Source of the DNA: Companilactobacillus nuruki
Lineage (GTDB): Bacteria; Bacillota; Bacilli; Lactobacillales; Lactobacillaceae
DNA length: 64,000 nt
Direction of reading: 5' to 3'
Assembly (NCBI RefSeq): GCF_002872255.1
Contig: NZ_NIPR01000001.1
Coordinates: 117,757-181,756, forward strand
The notes under the pieces are model-generated. The model was not told where the DNA came from, did no database searches, and was given only the letters and a program-made list of their open reading frames with translations. A program made the position numbers and the translations under genes. Below, one piece after another: positions 36,336-45,418 of this stretch; position 1 is the stretch's first letter; every line of letters begins with the position of its first letter.

Positions 36336-36650
36336 ATGAAGAAGTTGGTTCGGGATAAAATACCCGATATTATTTCAGACGAAACCAAATTTGAAATACT
36401 TTCAAATGAGGACTATCGCCTTTTTCTTCGAGACAAAATAATTGAAGAAGCTAAAGAGGTAAAATCCACTGATACACGTGCTAGTCTCGTTGAAGAGCTA
36501 GGTGACTTAGAAGAGGTCATCAGAGCCATCTTAGAAGACGCATCTATTACTTATGAAGAAATGGATAGTTTACGCCAGGCTAAAATTAATCAAAAAGGTA
36601 AATTTACTCAGAAATTTGCGATGATAGAACCAGATGAAAATTTAATATAA
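36336..36650 (+). CDS. MazG-like / PRA-PH type nucleoside triphosphate pyrophosphohydrolase
   Basis: 104 residues. The start MKKLVRDKIPDII and the motif EEAKEV..(E)ELGDLEEVIRAIL match the all-alpha NTP pyrophosphatase superfamily (EExxE..12-28..ExxD metal motif). Small single-domain members like this are common in Firmicutes as house-cleaning enzymes or act on unusual nucleotides. An AGGGGG ribosome site precedes the start and a terminator follows immediately. No histidine biosynthesis genes are nearby, so it is unlikely to be HisE. Confidence 0.8.
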   Translation: MKKLVRDKIPDIISDETKFEILSNEDYRLFLRDKIIEEAKEVKSTDTRASLVEELGDLEEVIRAILEDASITYEEMDSLRQAKINQKGKFTQKFAMIEPDENLI

Positions 36651-36700
36651 AATAAACAGGCATATTAACCTACATTTGGTTGCCATGCCTGTTTATTTTA
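36651..36700 (+). terminator. Terminator after the MazG-like gene
   Basis: AAATAAACAGGCAT (36651-36664) pairs with ATGCCTGTTTATTT (36686-36699) around a 21-base loop. Confidence 0.75.
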
Positions 36701-36814
36701 TTACTCAGAAACTAATTGATATTTTTTAACCTTAATTTTAATCGAGTTCTGTTTGTACAACGCCTCAAAACAGTTTAATATGTTACTTATACTTTTAATA
36801 GAAAGAAGATTATA

Positions 36815-37186
36815 ATGCAAATCTTAACTTTATTTTTAGTAGCATTGGTTGCTTTAGAACACCTTGCTATTGCTGGACTAGAGATGTTTGGCAAACCTGA
36901 TATGCAAGCTAATGCTTTTGATATGCCCATAAACTTTGTAAAAACCAAGGAAGCTCAAACCGCCTTATCTAATCAAGGTATTTATAACGGGCTTCTGGGC
37001 GTTTTAATTTTAATGATGATTTTATTCTTCACTGGTTCAACTTTGAAGATAATCCTTATTTTGATGATGTCATACATTATCATTGTCGCCGTGTACGGTG
37101 CTTTTACGGCTACTAAAAAAATCCTTTATATTCAGGGATTACCCGCTTTAATTTCTTTGATCTTCGTAATCATTTTTTACCATTAA
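36815..37186 (+). CDS. DUF1304 family membrane protein
   Basis: 123 residues, four hydrophobic helices. LEHLAIAGLEMF near the start and the cytoplasmic/loop motif KTKEAQTALSNQGIYNGLLG are the family landmarks of DUF1304, also annotated as an integral membrane protein of unknown function. AGAAAGAAG lies upstream of the ATG. It is followed after 50 bases by the flippase gene and may be cotranscribed with it. Confidence 0.85.
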   Translation: MQILTLFLVALVALEHLAIAGLEMFGKPDMQANAFDMPINFVKTKEAQTALSNQGIYNGLLGVLILMMILFFTGSTLKIILILMMSYIIIVAVYGAFTATKKILYIQGLPALISLIFVIIFYH

Positions 37187-37235
37187 CGAAAATCATCTAT
37201 AATATACAAGTAATTTATAAAGAATGGAAACTAAA

Positions 37236-38846
37236 ATGAAAAAAGATTCATTATTAAAAAGTTCTCTCTGGATTTCAATAAGTGGAATTCTTTCCCGAAT
37301 TCTATCAGTCATTTATATTATTCCGTGGAATATTTGGATTGGTCCTTTAGCCGTTGGGGCTGCCAATGCCTTATATGGTAAGGTCTATAACATTTATAAT
37401 TTGTTCTTGATCATTGCCACTGCAGGAATTCCTTCAGCAATTTCTAAAGAAGTTGCTGCACACAATGCCTTAGGTCGATTTGACCAAAGTGAAAAACTCT
37501 TTAAAAAATATACCATTTACATGTCATTAGTCGGTATTGTTTTGGCATTTATCATGTTCTTCGGAGCTAAATATGTTGCCATTGTCTTAGCTGCCGGAGA
37601 TATGCGTGTCGTCACTCCCATCAAGTACTTGAGCATCGCTATGTTAATTATCCCTGCTTTGGGGATCTTACGTGGTTATATCCAGGGTTACGCATTTATT
37701 TCTTATTCGGCTTTTTCACAAGTTATTGAACAGATTGCTCGTGTTGCTTACATGCTTTATGCAACTTATACCATTATGGTTCTTCAAAAGGGCAATTATA
37801 TGTCAGCTGTTAACCAATCAACCCTAGCTTCATTTATTGGTGCAACCTTGGCTTACCTATTTTTACTTTGGATCAGAGTCAAAGTTCGTCGTTCCGTGAC
37901 CGTTGCAGATGTCAAAACGACTACCGAATTACCAACTGAAACCCCAGAAATTAATTTTAGTTCTATGCTTCGTTCAGCTATTCCTTTCTTATTAGTTGAT
38001 ACAATCATGACTGTTTTACAACTGTTTGATCAAACTACATTCACATGGATCTATGAGTTGATCCTTCATGCCAGTCAAAAGACTATCGACGATTTATATG
38101 CGATGTTCGGTTTTCAGGCTAACAAGTTGATTATGGTCTTGGTATCATTGGCTATCTCTGTCTCAGCCTCTGTAATCCCGGCTCTTTCAGCCATGATTAG
38201 TCGAAAGGCTGGCAAAGATAAGATTCAAAAATTAATGCAAAATATTGTTCAGTTCACTTTATTCATTATTTTGCCTGCAACTTTTGGAATGATAGCCATC
38301 AGTCGCCAATTATGGACAGTCTTTGTCTTCTATGACCAAAGCATTCTTGGTTCTAAAGTCTTAATTGTTTCCTGTGTAGAGGCATTCTTCTACTGCCTCT
38401 TCATGATCTTGGAAAATATCTTACAAGTTACCCATCATGTTAGAAAATCACTTGTCTACTTAGTTTGGGCTTATCTATTGAAAATCGTCCTACAAGTTCC
38501 ATTAACCTTAGCTTTAGGTGTTTACGGACCTGTTAGTGCAACAGCAATTTCGTTCATAATTATGGCTCATTTTGCTTTTAGATTAATTAATAAGCAATTT
38601 CAAATAGTTGATAAAGATTTGGGTAAAAAATTATTCCGAATCTTTATCGATGGCATTATTATGCTAATAGTCGTAGTATTAGCTGATTTCCTAGTCGTCA
38701 AAGTAATTTCTGATGCAACTAAAATCGGAGCAATGATAGATATAATTATTTGTGGTTTAATTGGTGTTGCTGTCTATGGATTTTTGAGTTACAAAGACGG
38801 TTCGTTAAAAATCTTAAAGGATATTCGTGATACTAAAATTTATTAA
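37236..38846 (+). CDS. MurJ-like lipid/polysaccharide flippase (YtgP family, MVF superfamily)
   Basis: About 536 residues, 14 membrane helices. KSSLWISISGILSRILSVIYIIPWNIWIG and NALYGKVYNIYNLFLIIATAGIPSAISKEVA are the YtgP/MurJ-type N-terminus of Gram-positive bacteria; GDMRVVTPIKYLSIAMLIIPALGILRGYIQG is the next conserved block. YtgP-type proteins move lipid II across the membrane in streptococci. The ATG at 37236 has GGA seven bases upstream; an ATG at 37224 is possible too. A terminator follows. Confidence 0.88.
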   Translation: MKKDSLLKSSLWISISGILSRILSVIYIIPWNIWIGPLAVGAANALYGKVYNIYNLFLIIATAGIPSAISKEVAAHNALGRFDQSEKLFKKYTIYMSLVGIVLAFIMFFGAKYVAIVLAAGDMRVVTPIKYLSIAMLIIPALGILRGYIQGYAFISYSAFSQVIEQIARVAYMLYATYTIMVLQKGNYMSAVNQSTLASFIGATLAYLFLLWIRVKVRRSVTVADVKTTTELPTETPEINFSSMLRSAIPFLLVDTIMTVLQLFDQTTFTWIYELILHASQKTIDDLYAMFGFQANKLIMVLVSLAISVSASVIPALSAMISRKAGKDKIQKLMQNIVQFTLFIILPATFGMIAISRQLWTVFVFYDQSILGSKVLIVSCVEAFFYCLFMILENILQVTHHVRKSLVYLVWAYLLKIVLQVPLTLALGVYGPVSATAISFIIMAHFAFRLINKQFQIVDKDLGKKLFRIFIDGIIMLIVVVLADFLVVKVISDATKIGAMIDIIICGLIGVAVYGFLSYKDGSLKILKDIRDTKIY

Positions 38847-38893
38847 ATTTAATAGTATAGAAAAAACATATTTAACTTTCAAACATTAAAGCA

Positions 38894-38940
38894 AATGAGA
38901 CCTAGTCATCATACTTAGACTACTAGGTCTCATTTTTTTT
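38894..38940 (+). terminator. Terminator after the flippase gene
   Basis: AATGAGACCTAGT pairs with ACTAGGTCTCATT, with an imperfect inner part and eight Ts after. Confidence 0.88.
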
Positions 38941-39073
38941 AAACTAAAAAAGTTATATCTTATCCCACATTTCAACTACAAACTATACTATTTCGAATTT
39001 ATGTTCCAATCGTTTTTTTATTTTCGCAATAGTTTGAATTATACTGATCCATATATCTAACGGAGATGTTTAT

Positions 39074-39550
39074 ATGTCATATAATAAAAAATTTATGAAA
39101 ATGGCCGCCCAAGAGGCTGAAAAGAATGTTGGCACACAAGTAGGCGGTCCTTTTGGAACCATAATTATTAAAGATGGTAAAGTCATTGCCAAAGGTAGAA
39201 ATCATGTGTTACTAAATAAAGACCCTACGGCACACGGAGAAATCTTTACGATCCGTGAGGCTTGTAGAAAACTAGGTACCCATGATCTATCTGGATGTGA
39301 ACTATACACCAACGCTTATCCCTGCCCTATGTGCTTAGGAGCTATTATTTGGAGTAACATCAAAATTTGCTATTATGGCAATACTGCCAAAGATGCCAAA
39401 GAAATTGGTTTTCGTGATGATTTTATATATGAATTTATGAATGACGGTTCAACTGATAAAAATATCTTAAATCTAGAGCAACATGATAGAGATTTAACAA
39501 TTGTATCGTTTAACAACTTTAGAGCTGATTCTAACCACACGATGTACTAA
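39074..39550 (+). CDS. Nucleoside/nucleobase deaminase (guanine deaminase-like, CDA superfamily)
   Basis: 158 residues. Zinc motifs: HGEI (His and proton-shuttle Glu) at about residue 56 and PCPMCLGAI at about residue 86. The order and the C-terminal AKEIGFRDDFIYEF match guanine deaminase of Bacillus type (domain-swapped small deaminase) more than TadA. HGE in place of HAE is also seen in cytosine deaminases, so the base used is not certain. It stands alone with an ACGGAGATG ribosome site. Confidence 0.82.
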   Translation: MSYNKKFMKMAAQEAEKNVGTQVGGPFGTIIIKDGKVIAKGRNHVLLNKDPTAHGEIFTIREACRKLGTHDLSGCELYTNAYPCPMCLGAIIWSNIKICYYGNTAKDAKEIGFRDDFIYEFMNDGSTDKNILNLEQHDRDLTIVSFNNFRADSNHTMY

Positions 39551-39556
39551 TCCAAT

Positions 39557-39607
39557 TTGACCTCAAAATCAAAAAATAGTATTGTTTAAACATTGAAAAC
39601 GATTACT
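39557..39607 (+). promoter_or_regulatory. Fructokinase promoter with cre-like site downstream of -10
   Basis: TTGACC (39557-39562), 17-base spacer, TATTGT (39580-39585). TGAAAACGATTACT (39594-39607) matches the cre consensus at 13 of 14 positions and sits just past the expected start of transcription. Confidence 0.65.
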
Positions 39608-39629
39608 TTAAGTTTGAGGAGAGATTATT

Positions 39630-40502
39630 ATGTTAGTTGGAAGTATTGAAGCTGGTGGAACCAAATTTGTTTGTGCCGTAGGCGATGAGGATTATAGGAT
39701 TAAGGATAGTATCCATTTTCCCACTACGACGCCTGAAGAAACTTTGCAAAAAGCAATTGATTACTTTAAAAAATTCGATATTGAGGCTTTAGGGATTGCT
39801 TCTTTCGGTCCTATTGAACTGCGTAAAAATTCACCTAAATATGGTTATATAACATCAACTCCAAAACCAGGTTGGAAAGACACAGATTTTATTGGAAAAA
39901 TGAAAGAAAATTTTGATATTCCAATGTTTTGGACAACAGATGTAAACGGATCAGCCTATGGCGAATACGTTATGTCAACATTATCTAACGAAAAAATTGA
40001 TTCATTAGTTTATTACACTATCGGTACTGGTGTCGGTGCTGGTGCAATTTCAGATGGAAAATTTATCGGTAACATGGGACATCCTGAAATGGGACACACC
40101 TTCTTAAAACGACATCCTGATGATCTTGACTTTAAAGGTATTTGTCCCTTTCATGGTGATTGCCTAGAAGGATTAGTCGCTGGTCCTACTTTTGATGCTC
40201 GTCTTGGCAAGCCAGGTAAAGACGTACCTTTAACTGATCACGTTTGGGATATTATGGCTTATTATGTTGCCCAAGCAGCACTGCAAGCTACTTTGATCCT
40301 TCGTCCTGATAAGATTGTCTTTGGAGGCGGTGTTGTTAGTGAGCAATTTCTAGTTAAGGTTCGTGCACAATTTAAAGAATTACTCAATGAATATGTAGTT
40401 GTTCCAGAATTAGATAAGTATATAACCATGCCTGAGGTTAAAAATAATAGTTCCGCAACCTTAGGTGACTTTGCTCTAGCTACTCGTGAATTACAAGAAT
40501 GA
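39630..40502 (+). CDS. scrK: ROK family fructokinase
   Basis: 290 residues. SIEAGGTKFVCAVG is the phosphate-binding start of ROK kinases; the catalytic Asp is in TTDVNGSAYGEY; TIGTGVGAGA follows. The zinc motif GHPEMGHTFLKRH with CPFHGDCLEGLVAGP is typical of fructokinases of the ScrK/GmuE group in lactic acid bacteria. It phosphorylates fructose to fructose 6-phosphate. GAGGAGAG precedes the ATG; a cre-like site and terminator frame the single gene. Confidence 0.9.
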   Translation: MLVGSIEAGGTKFVCAVGDEDYRIKDSIHFPTTTPEETLQKAIDYFKKFDIEALGIASFGPIELRKNSPKYGYITSTPKPGWKDTDFIGKMKENFDIPMFWTTDVNGSAYGEYVMSTLSNEKIDSLVYYTIGTGVGAGAISDGKFIGNMGHPEMGHTFLKRHPDDLDFKGICPFHGDCLEGLVAGPTFDARLGKPGKDVPLTDHVWDIMAYYVAQAALQATLILRPDKIVFGGGVVSEQFLVKVRAQFKELLNEYVVVPELDKYITMPEVKNNSSATLGDFALATRELQE

Positions 40503-40511
40503 TGAGACTTT

Positions 40512-40550
40512 AAAATCCCCTTTGATGTTAAACATCAAAGGGGATTTTTA
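40512..40550 (+). terminator. Terminator after the fructokinase gene
   Basis: AAAATCCCCTTTGATGTT and AACATCAAAGGGGATTTT form an 18-bp perfect stem. The next 216 bases to the WxL gene are extremely AT-rich without a clear promoter. Confidence 0.92.
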
Positions 40551-40766
40551 TTGTCATTTTTCTGTCTTTTTTTTTCAAAAATTAAAATATTACAAAAATT
40601 CGGTTTATTAAAGATATATATTGTGATATAAAACATATATTTTTATAAATATTCATTTTATGTATTTATTTATTATGAAATTTGAAAATAACAATAATTA
40701 TTTAGTCTTATTATTATCTTAAATAAATTAAATATATTTTATTAAATAAGAGGGAAGGAAATTATC

Positions 40767-43298
40767 GTGATCAAAAAACTAACTTTGTTTTTTATTCAAA
40801 CGATGATCCTAATTTTTATTTTATTCAACCAAAATAAAACTGTCTTGGCTAGTAACAATTTGACCAATTCAGTTAATAATTTAATCAGCAATTCTCAACT
40901 ATTAAACTCACTATCAATAAATTCGGCAAGCGGATCGTTAGGGGATGATTCCGACTTTGCTGCCTTTAGTGAACATAATTTACCACAACCTGAAAATCCT
41001 AGTTATACTGATCGACAACTTGTTGGTTTATCTACCACTCAATTGGCCGTTCCGATTATTGCTGGAAACCGGCCGTCTAGCTATAATACTAATTCAATTT
41101 ACCTGAAAGACTTCTCTAGTAGTGACTTGTCTAATCTTACTACTAGTAATTTTAGTATTGATTCCTCATCACCACTAAGTAGTTCAGATTTTACCTTTAC
41201 TTATTCTGAATCTACTTTGAACATCACATTGAATAATAATTCATTAATGAAGACAAATGGTTCTGGTACACAAATTATTTTAAACGTTAAAAATCCTTCG
41301 GGTACAAGTGCACAATTGACCATCGGCATTTGGAGAAACTACGTTATAAGACCATACGTTAGATTAAACATTGGTTCTGGTATGCAATTACAATATATGT
41401 TTAATCAAGATTTAAACAATCTAACCCCAACTGATGGAGCAACCGTCAACGATGGAAGTACTCTGGAATATATTACACCTAATTTTAATATTATCGATGG
41501 GTCCAAAAAAATTCAAACAATGTATGATGATGCTAACAGTCCCTTAACTAATCTATATACTGCTGACACTTTGCATGGTGGATATTTAAGCGACTATCAG
41601 GGAATTTCTACAGTAGGTCATAATTATGTGTTTATTGATCCAAACGATAATCAAAGAATTATGGCCCAATCGGATTATAGCGTTACAACTAAAAGTAATA
41701 AAACATATAAATTTAGAATCTATCATATTATGGAACCTACTTCTTCAGGTGAAAGTGTTCAGGTAAAAATGAAGATCGTCAATCTTTCTGTTGACTCTAA
41801 TGGCAAAGAAACCTCTTTGCCAAACGATTTCTTCATTTTCAGAAATTATGATACTAAATTAAACGATAACGATAGGGTTCCCATTTGGTTTAGTGATCTA
41901 ATAACTAGTGGCGTCAATATCGGAAAACCAAAGGGACTATATTTTAGTGAAACTAATATTTCTCCTGAACGTTATAGAATTTCCTTTGATTTTTCCAACA
42001 ATGGTGGTCCTTTTGGTTGGTCAGCCAAGACTCCCTCTACTGTCACATTTACAAGTACATCTGATCCGGGTCTAAATACTACCAGTCATACTCCAGATTC
42101 ATCTGCTTTCTCAGGTTCAGATTCGGCCGTCTCCATGCTCTACTCTCCAAGTCAAGTCGGTGGTTTAGGTTATGGCGATTCAACTAAAACTTTAGGTTTC
42201 ACCACATCTGCTTCTGATACTTATGCTCCGATGATCAGAACTAATGAATCGGAAATAGGCTATTCTAACAATTCTGAAAATACTAATTTACCCAATATAG
42301 ATATAACTGGGACCGTAAGAGATTTTGATAGTTCCCAAGTAAAAATTTACTACACAATCGATGATCCAGTTGATAGCAACAGTGATGCAAGTGCAAACAG
42401 TGGAACTTTATTAAATACTGTTAATTTAAAATCTTCTGATAATACTACGCCTAGTTGGGTCAATTATCCTGGTAATCAAACCACACCAAGTAGCTCACAA
42501 ATTACTGACCAAGACGATCTACAAAAATTGGCAACCGCTTCATCTGCTGGACACAACATTTATGTTTATGGTGTAGACAATGGTAACAGTACTGATCCAA
42601 CCATCAGAATATCAAATATTGAAACTATAAAAGTTCCTGCTACTGGATCACTAAAAATAAATTATCAAGATACTGATGGCAATGAAATTCAAGATTCTAA
42701 AACCCTTTTTGGACCAGTTGGTAGTTCATATGATAAAACCAACACACATTACTTTCCCACTACGATTACTAAATCTGATGGCGAAAAATTTGATTTAGAA
42801 GAATTGCCTTCAAATGTTGATGGTACAATCGCATCTGGTACTAACGAAGTGACTTTAAAATATGCTCGTGAAACGACCGTCTCTATTCAAAGCTCTCCTG
42901 ATTTGGACTATGGCAGTATGAACTCAGGTAATGACAGTCTAATTCATATCAAAAAAGAAAGTAACAGTCTTGTTATTTTAGATACTACTAAAAATCCAGA
43001 TTGGAAATTATCTCTATCCGCTAGCAACCTTGTTTCTAGTACAAATACACTTAGCAACGTTATAAAATATGTAACGCTCTCTGGTCAAGAAGTAAACATC
43101 AATAATGATAATCAAATCGTGGCCTCTTATAATAATGATGGAGCTTCTGTGAATCTCGATAAGTATTGGTGGAAAGATGCTGACACTAAGCAGGGGCAAG
43201 TATCTGGACCAATGTTACGTTTTCCTGTCGGTGTGGCTATACCTTCTGGAAAATATACATCTACTTTAACTTGGAACTTAGAAGATTCTTTGGATTAA
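40767..43298 (+). CDS. WxL-domain cell surface protein
   Basis: 843 residues from a GTG start with GAGGGAAGGAA upstream. Signal peptide at about residues 1-29 (ends VLASN). Residues 30-610 are Ser/Thr/Asn-rich beta structure without a family I recognise. Residues about 620-710 resemble a MucBP-type repeat (GSLKINYQDTDGNEIQDSKTLFGPVGSSYD). The C-terminal 140 residues form a WxL domain with its two motifs, W-K-L in PDWKLSLSAS and W-N-L in TWNLEDSL, and the usual SGKYTSTLTW end. WxL domains bind peptidoglycan without covalent links. There is no LPXTG motif and no neighbouring DUF916 or WxL cluster, which is unusual. Confidence 0.82.
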   Translation: MIKKLTLFFIQTMILIFILFNQNKTVLASNNLTNSVNNLISNSQLLNSLSINSASGSLGDDSDFAAFSEHNLPQPENPSYTDRQLVGLSTTQLAVPIIAGNRPSSYNTNSIYLKDFSSSDLSNLTTSNFSIDSSSPLSSSDFTFTYSESTLNITLNNNSLMKTNGSGTQIILNVKNPSGTSAQLTIGIWRNYVIRPYVRLNIGSGMQLQYMFNQDLNNLTPTDGATVNDGSTLEYITPNFNIIDGSKKIQTMYDDANSPLTNLYTADTLHGGYLSDYQGISTVGHNYVFIDPNDNQRIMAQSDYSVTTKSNKTYKFRIYHIMEPTSSGESVQVKMKIVNLSVDSNGKETSLPNDFFIFRNYDTKLNDNDRVPIWFSDLITSGVNIGKPKGLYFSETNISPERYRISFDFSNNGGPFGWSAKTPSTVTFTSTSDPGLNTTSHTPDSSAFSGSDSAVSMLYSPSQVGGLGYGDSTKTLGFTTSASDTYAPMIRTNESEIGYSNNSENTNLPNIDITGTVRDFDSSQVKIYYTIDDPVDSNSDASANSGTLLNTVNLKSSDNTTPSWVNYPGNQTTPSSSQITDQDDLQKLATASSAGHNIYVYGVDNGNSTDPTIRISNIETIKVPATGSLKINYQDTDGNEIQDSKTLFGPVGSSYDKTNTHYFPTTITKSDGEKFDLEELPSNVDGTIASGTNEVTLKYARETTVSIQSSPDLDYGSMNSGNDSLIHIKKESNSLVILDTTKNPDWKLSLSASNLVSSTNTLSNVIKYVTLSGQEVNINNDNQIVASYNNDGASVNLDKYWWKDADTKQGQVSGPMLRFPVGVAIPSGKYTSTLTWNLEDSLD

Positions 43299-43342
43299 AT
43301 TCAGCATTTTTAATTACTTTATTCTTTTATTATGCTAAGTTG

Positions 43343-43361
43343 AGATTATCATTAATAATCT
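43343..43361 (+). repeat. Short inverted repeat before the VTT gene
   Basis: AGATTAT and ATAATCT flank CATTA, directly upstream of the AGGGG ribosome site of the next gene. A hairpin here could influence ribosome access; no T-run follows. Confidence 0.4.
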
Positions 43362-43374
43362 AGGGGTATTTCTT

Positions 43375-44061
43375 ATGAAACTTTGGCATAAAGTAGTATT
43401 AATAACATTAGGGATTGTTGGGTTAATAGGACTTTTATTGTTAATCTGGTTAAATTACCGACCAATTGTTATAAACTTTTTCACAAATTTCGATCGGCAA
43501 GACTTAATCAATTTATTGAGAAATCAAGGTAAGCATAACGCCGTTTTATTTATGGCAGTAATTGCAATTGGATCAGCCATACCTGGTGTTCCAATTGCTG
43601 CAATCGCCATTTTATCGGGTGTTTGCTTTGGTCGTTGGTATGGTTTCGGAATAAATATTGTAGGAATTGTACTTGGAAATTTACTGGCAATCTATACCCT
43701 AGGATTATTCCCCCATAAAGTTAAGCCCAGTCGTTTCAGACCTTTGGCTGATAGATTAAAAAACATGCACCATCCTAGAATGGGACTAAGTATTGGCTAT
43801 GCTATCCCAATGTTGCCAACACTACTAGTTAACTATGCTGCTTTAGAGTTACACCTTTCCTTAAAAAATAAAGCCCTTTGTATTTTAATTGGATCACTAC
43901 CCGTTTCATTCCTTTATGCTTTTGGTGGTGACGAATTAATCTTTGGTAATATTAAGGCAGTTATCATAACTGTAATTCTAATTTTACTTTTATTTGGATT
44001 GTATGAAATTATTCGCCGCGATCAAAAACTAAATATTCAAAAAAACGAATCTAGAATATAA
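43375..44061 (+). CDS. TVP38/TMEM64 family membrane protein (VTT domain)
   Basis: 228 residues, about six hydrophobic segments. After an N-terminal helix, the VTT (SNARE-associated) core is seen as AIGSAIPGVPIAAIAILSGVCFGRWYGFGINIVGIVLGN, then MGLSIGYAIPMLPTLLVNYAALELHLSLKNKALCILIGSLP. The family includes DedA-like proteins with proposed lipid-scrambling or transport roles. It is monocistronic with a strong terminator. Confidence 0.85.
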   Translation: MKLWHKVVLITLGIVGLIGLLLLIWLNYRPIVINFFTNFDRQDLINLLRNQGKHNAVLFMAVIAIGSAIPGVPIAAIAILSGVCFGRWYGFGINIVGIVLGNLLAIYTLGLFPHKVKPSRFRPLADRLKNMHHPRMGLSIGYAIPMLPTLLVNYAALELHLSLKNKALCILIGSLPVSFLYAFGGDELIFGNIKAVIITVILILLLFGLYEIIRRDQKLNIQKNESRI

Positions 44062-44114
44062 TACGATTTTATAGCAGGCAAATGAGAAAAGGCACAACTT
44101 ATTTTGTTTAAAGC

Positions 44115-44160
44115 AAAGAGTCCTTAGCAATCAAAGTATGATTGCTAAGGACTCTTTCTC
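44115..44160 (+). terminator. Terminator after the VTT gene
   Basis: AAAGAGTCCTTAGCAATCA (44115-44133) pairs perfectly with TGATTGCTAAGGACTCTTT (44139-44157). Confidence 0.92.
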
Positions 44161-44195
44161 TTATTACTCGCAAGCCGAGCGTGTTTCGTTCTATA

Positions 44196-44603
44196 TTAAT
44201 CTCTTTTTCTAAAAATAATGAACTTACTAAAAATATAATTTAACAACACAACAACAACATTAGCAATCAATTTAACGATGAATCCATTGCCATGTAATAA
44301 TTCCATTCCAATAAACATTGTTCCTTGATCAAAAATCCAAGAACCACCTCTAAATAAGAAAAATGATCCCATTTCCTTGAAGAATGCTTTCCAAGTTGTT
44401 GTGTGGGAATCAAATACCCATAACTTATTAGTTACGTAAGCAAACAACACTGAGATCAAATAGGCAATTGCATTAGCAACTTGGGAGTTCATACCTAAAA
44501 CTCGCCATAACAAGGCAAAGGCTACATAATTTACTACTGTGGTTAGGACTCCAAAAAATAAATAAGGAATCGCATCTTTATATTTATTCCATAATTCTTT
44601 CAT
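44196..44603 (-). CDS. GtrA family membrane protein
   Basis: 135 residues, four membrane helices. PYLFFGVLTTVVNYVAFALLW and NAIAYLISVLFAYVTNKLWVF are the GtrA signatures; the end KFIIFRKR is also typical. GtrA proteins take part in cell-surface polysaccharide decoration, probably as undecaprenyl-phosphate-sugar flippases. Here it is the last gene of a metal ABC transporter operon, 15 bases after the permease. Why it sits there is unclear; it may be a read-through passenger. Confidence 0.88.
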   Translation of the reverse strand: MKELWNKYKDAIPYLFFGVLTTVVNYVAFALLWRVLGMNSQVANAIAYLISVLFAYVTNKLWVFDSHTTTWKAFFKEMGSFFLFRGGSWIFDQGTMFIGMELLHGNGFIVKLIANVVVVLLNYIFSKFIIFRKRD

Positions 44604-44618
44604 TATTAACTATTTTCC

Positions 44619-45416
44619 TTAGTGGTTTAATTTCCAATTTTTATAGCTTAATCCTAAGAAATAAGCAATTACCTCAAAGACTGAGATAAAGAAGGTTACT
44701 GGCCAATTAGTAACAAAGGCCAGATATAATCCCAACCAAACTCCAGACAATGACAGGCCGACTGAAACCATGATTAGTTTAGGAACTGTATGAACAACAT
44801 ATTTTGCAGTTGCACCTGGTAAAGTTAACAAAACAAAAACTAACAAGGAACCAACGATTTGAGCACCGATACTTACGCTTAGAGCCAATGTAATCAAGAA
44901 AGCAATTGATAGTAATCTTGTCTTTAAACCGGCTGCACGGGCTCCGATATGGTCAAATGAATCAAAGGCCAATGGTTTATAAAAAATAATGAACACAAAG
45001 ATTACAAATAATGCCAAGATCATCAATTGGTTAACCTCTTTAGAACTAATACCAACGATACTACCGAATAAAATATTTGTCGCATAACTACTAGACTCAG
45101 ATGATAATGACAAGAATAAAATCCCTAAACCAATGAATAACGATGATATAGCACTGATTGAAGCCTCCCGTCTTGATGATTCAGTACTCAAGCTACCAAC
45201 TGCTATCGAACTGACCAAAGTAAAGATAATCATCCCTGCTAATGGAGAAATTCCTATCAAAATACCAAATGAGGCTCCGGCAAAGCCAATCTCAGAAAGT
45301 GTATGGGACAGAAAAGACATATTTCTAGAAACAACGAATACACCAACTAAACCAGCAGTTATCGCAATAAATGTACTAGCAATAAAGGCTTCACGCATAA
45401 ATTCATATCCAAACAT
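44619..45416 (-). CDS. Metal ABC transporter permease (Mn/Zn family)
   Basis: 265 residues, eight to nine helices of the family 3 metal permeases (MntB/ZnuB/AdcB). Landmarks are GLVGVFVVSRNMSFLSHTLSEIGFAGASFGILIG near the start and DHIGARAAGLKTRLLS in the coupling region. It starts two bases after the ATPase gene ends, with a shared ribosome region. The metal cannot be read from this subunit. Confidence 0.88.
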   Translation of the reverse strand: MFGYEFMREAFIASTFIAITAGLVGVFVVSRNMSFLSHTLSEIGFAGASFGILIGISPLAGMIIFTLVSSIAVGSLSTESSRREASISAISSLFIGLGILFLSLSSESSSYATNILFGSIVGISSKEVNQLMILALFVIFVFIIFYKPLAFDSFDHIGARAAGLKTRLLSIAFLITLALSVSIGAQIVGSLLVFVLLTLPGATAKYVVHTVPKLIMVSVGLSLSGVWLGLYLAFVTNWPVTFFISVFEVIAYFLGLSYKNWKLNH

Positions 45417-45418
45417 AA

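Noticed and set aside
39230..39250. HGE instead of HAE in the deaminase as a damaged active site
   Set aside because: HGE occurs in working cytosine deaminases; His and Glu are kept.
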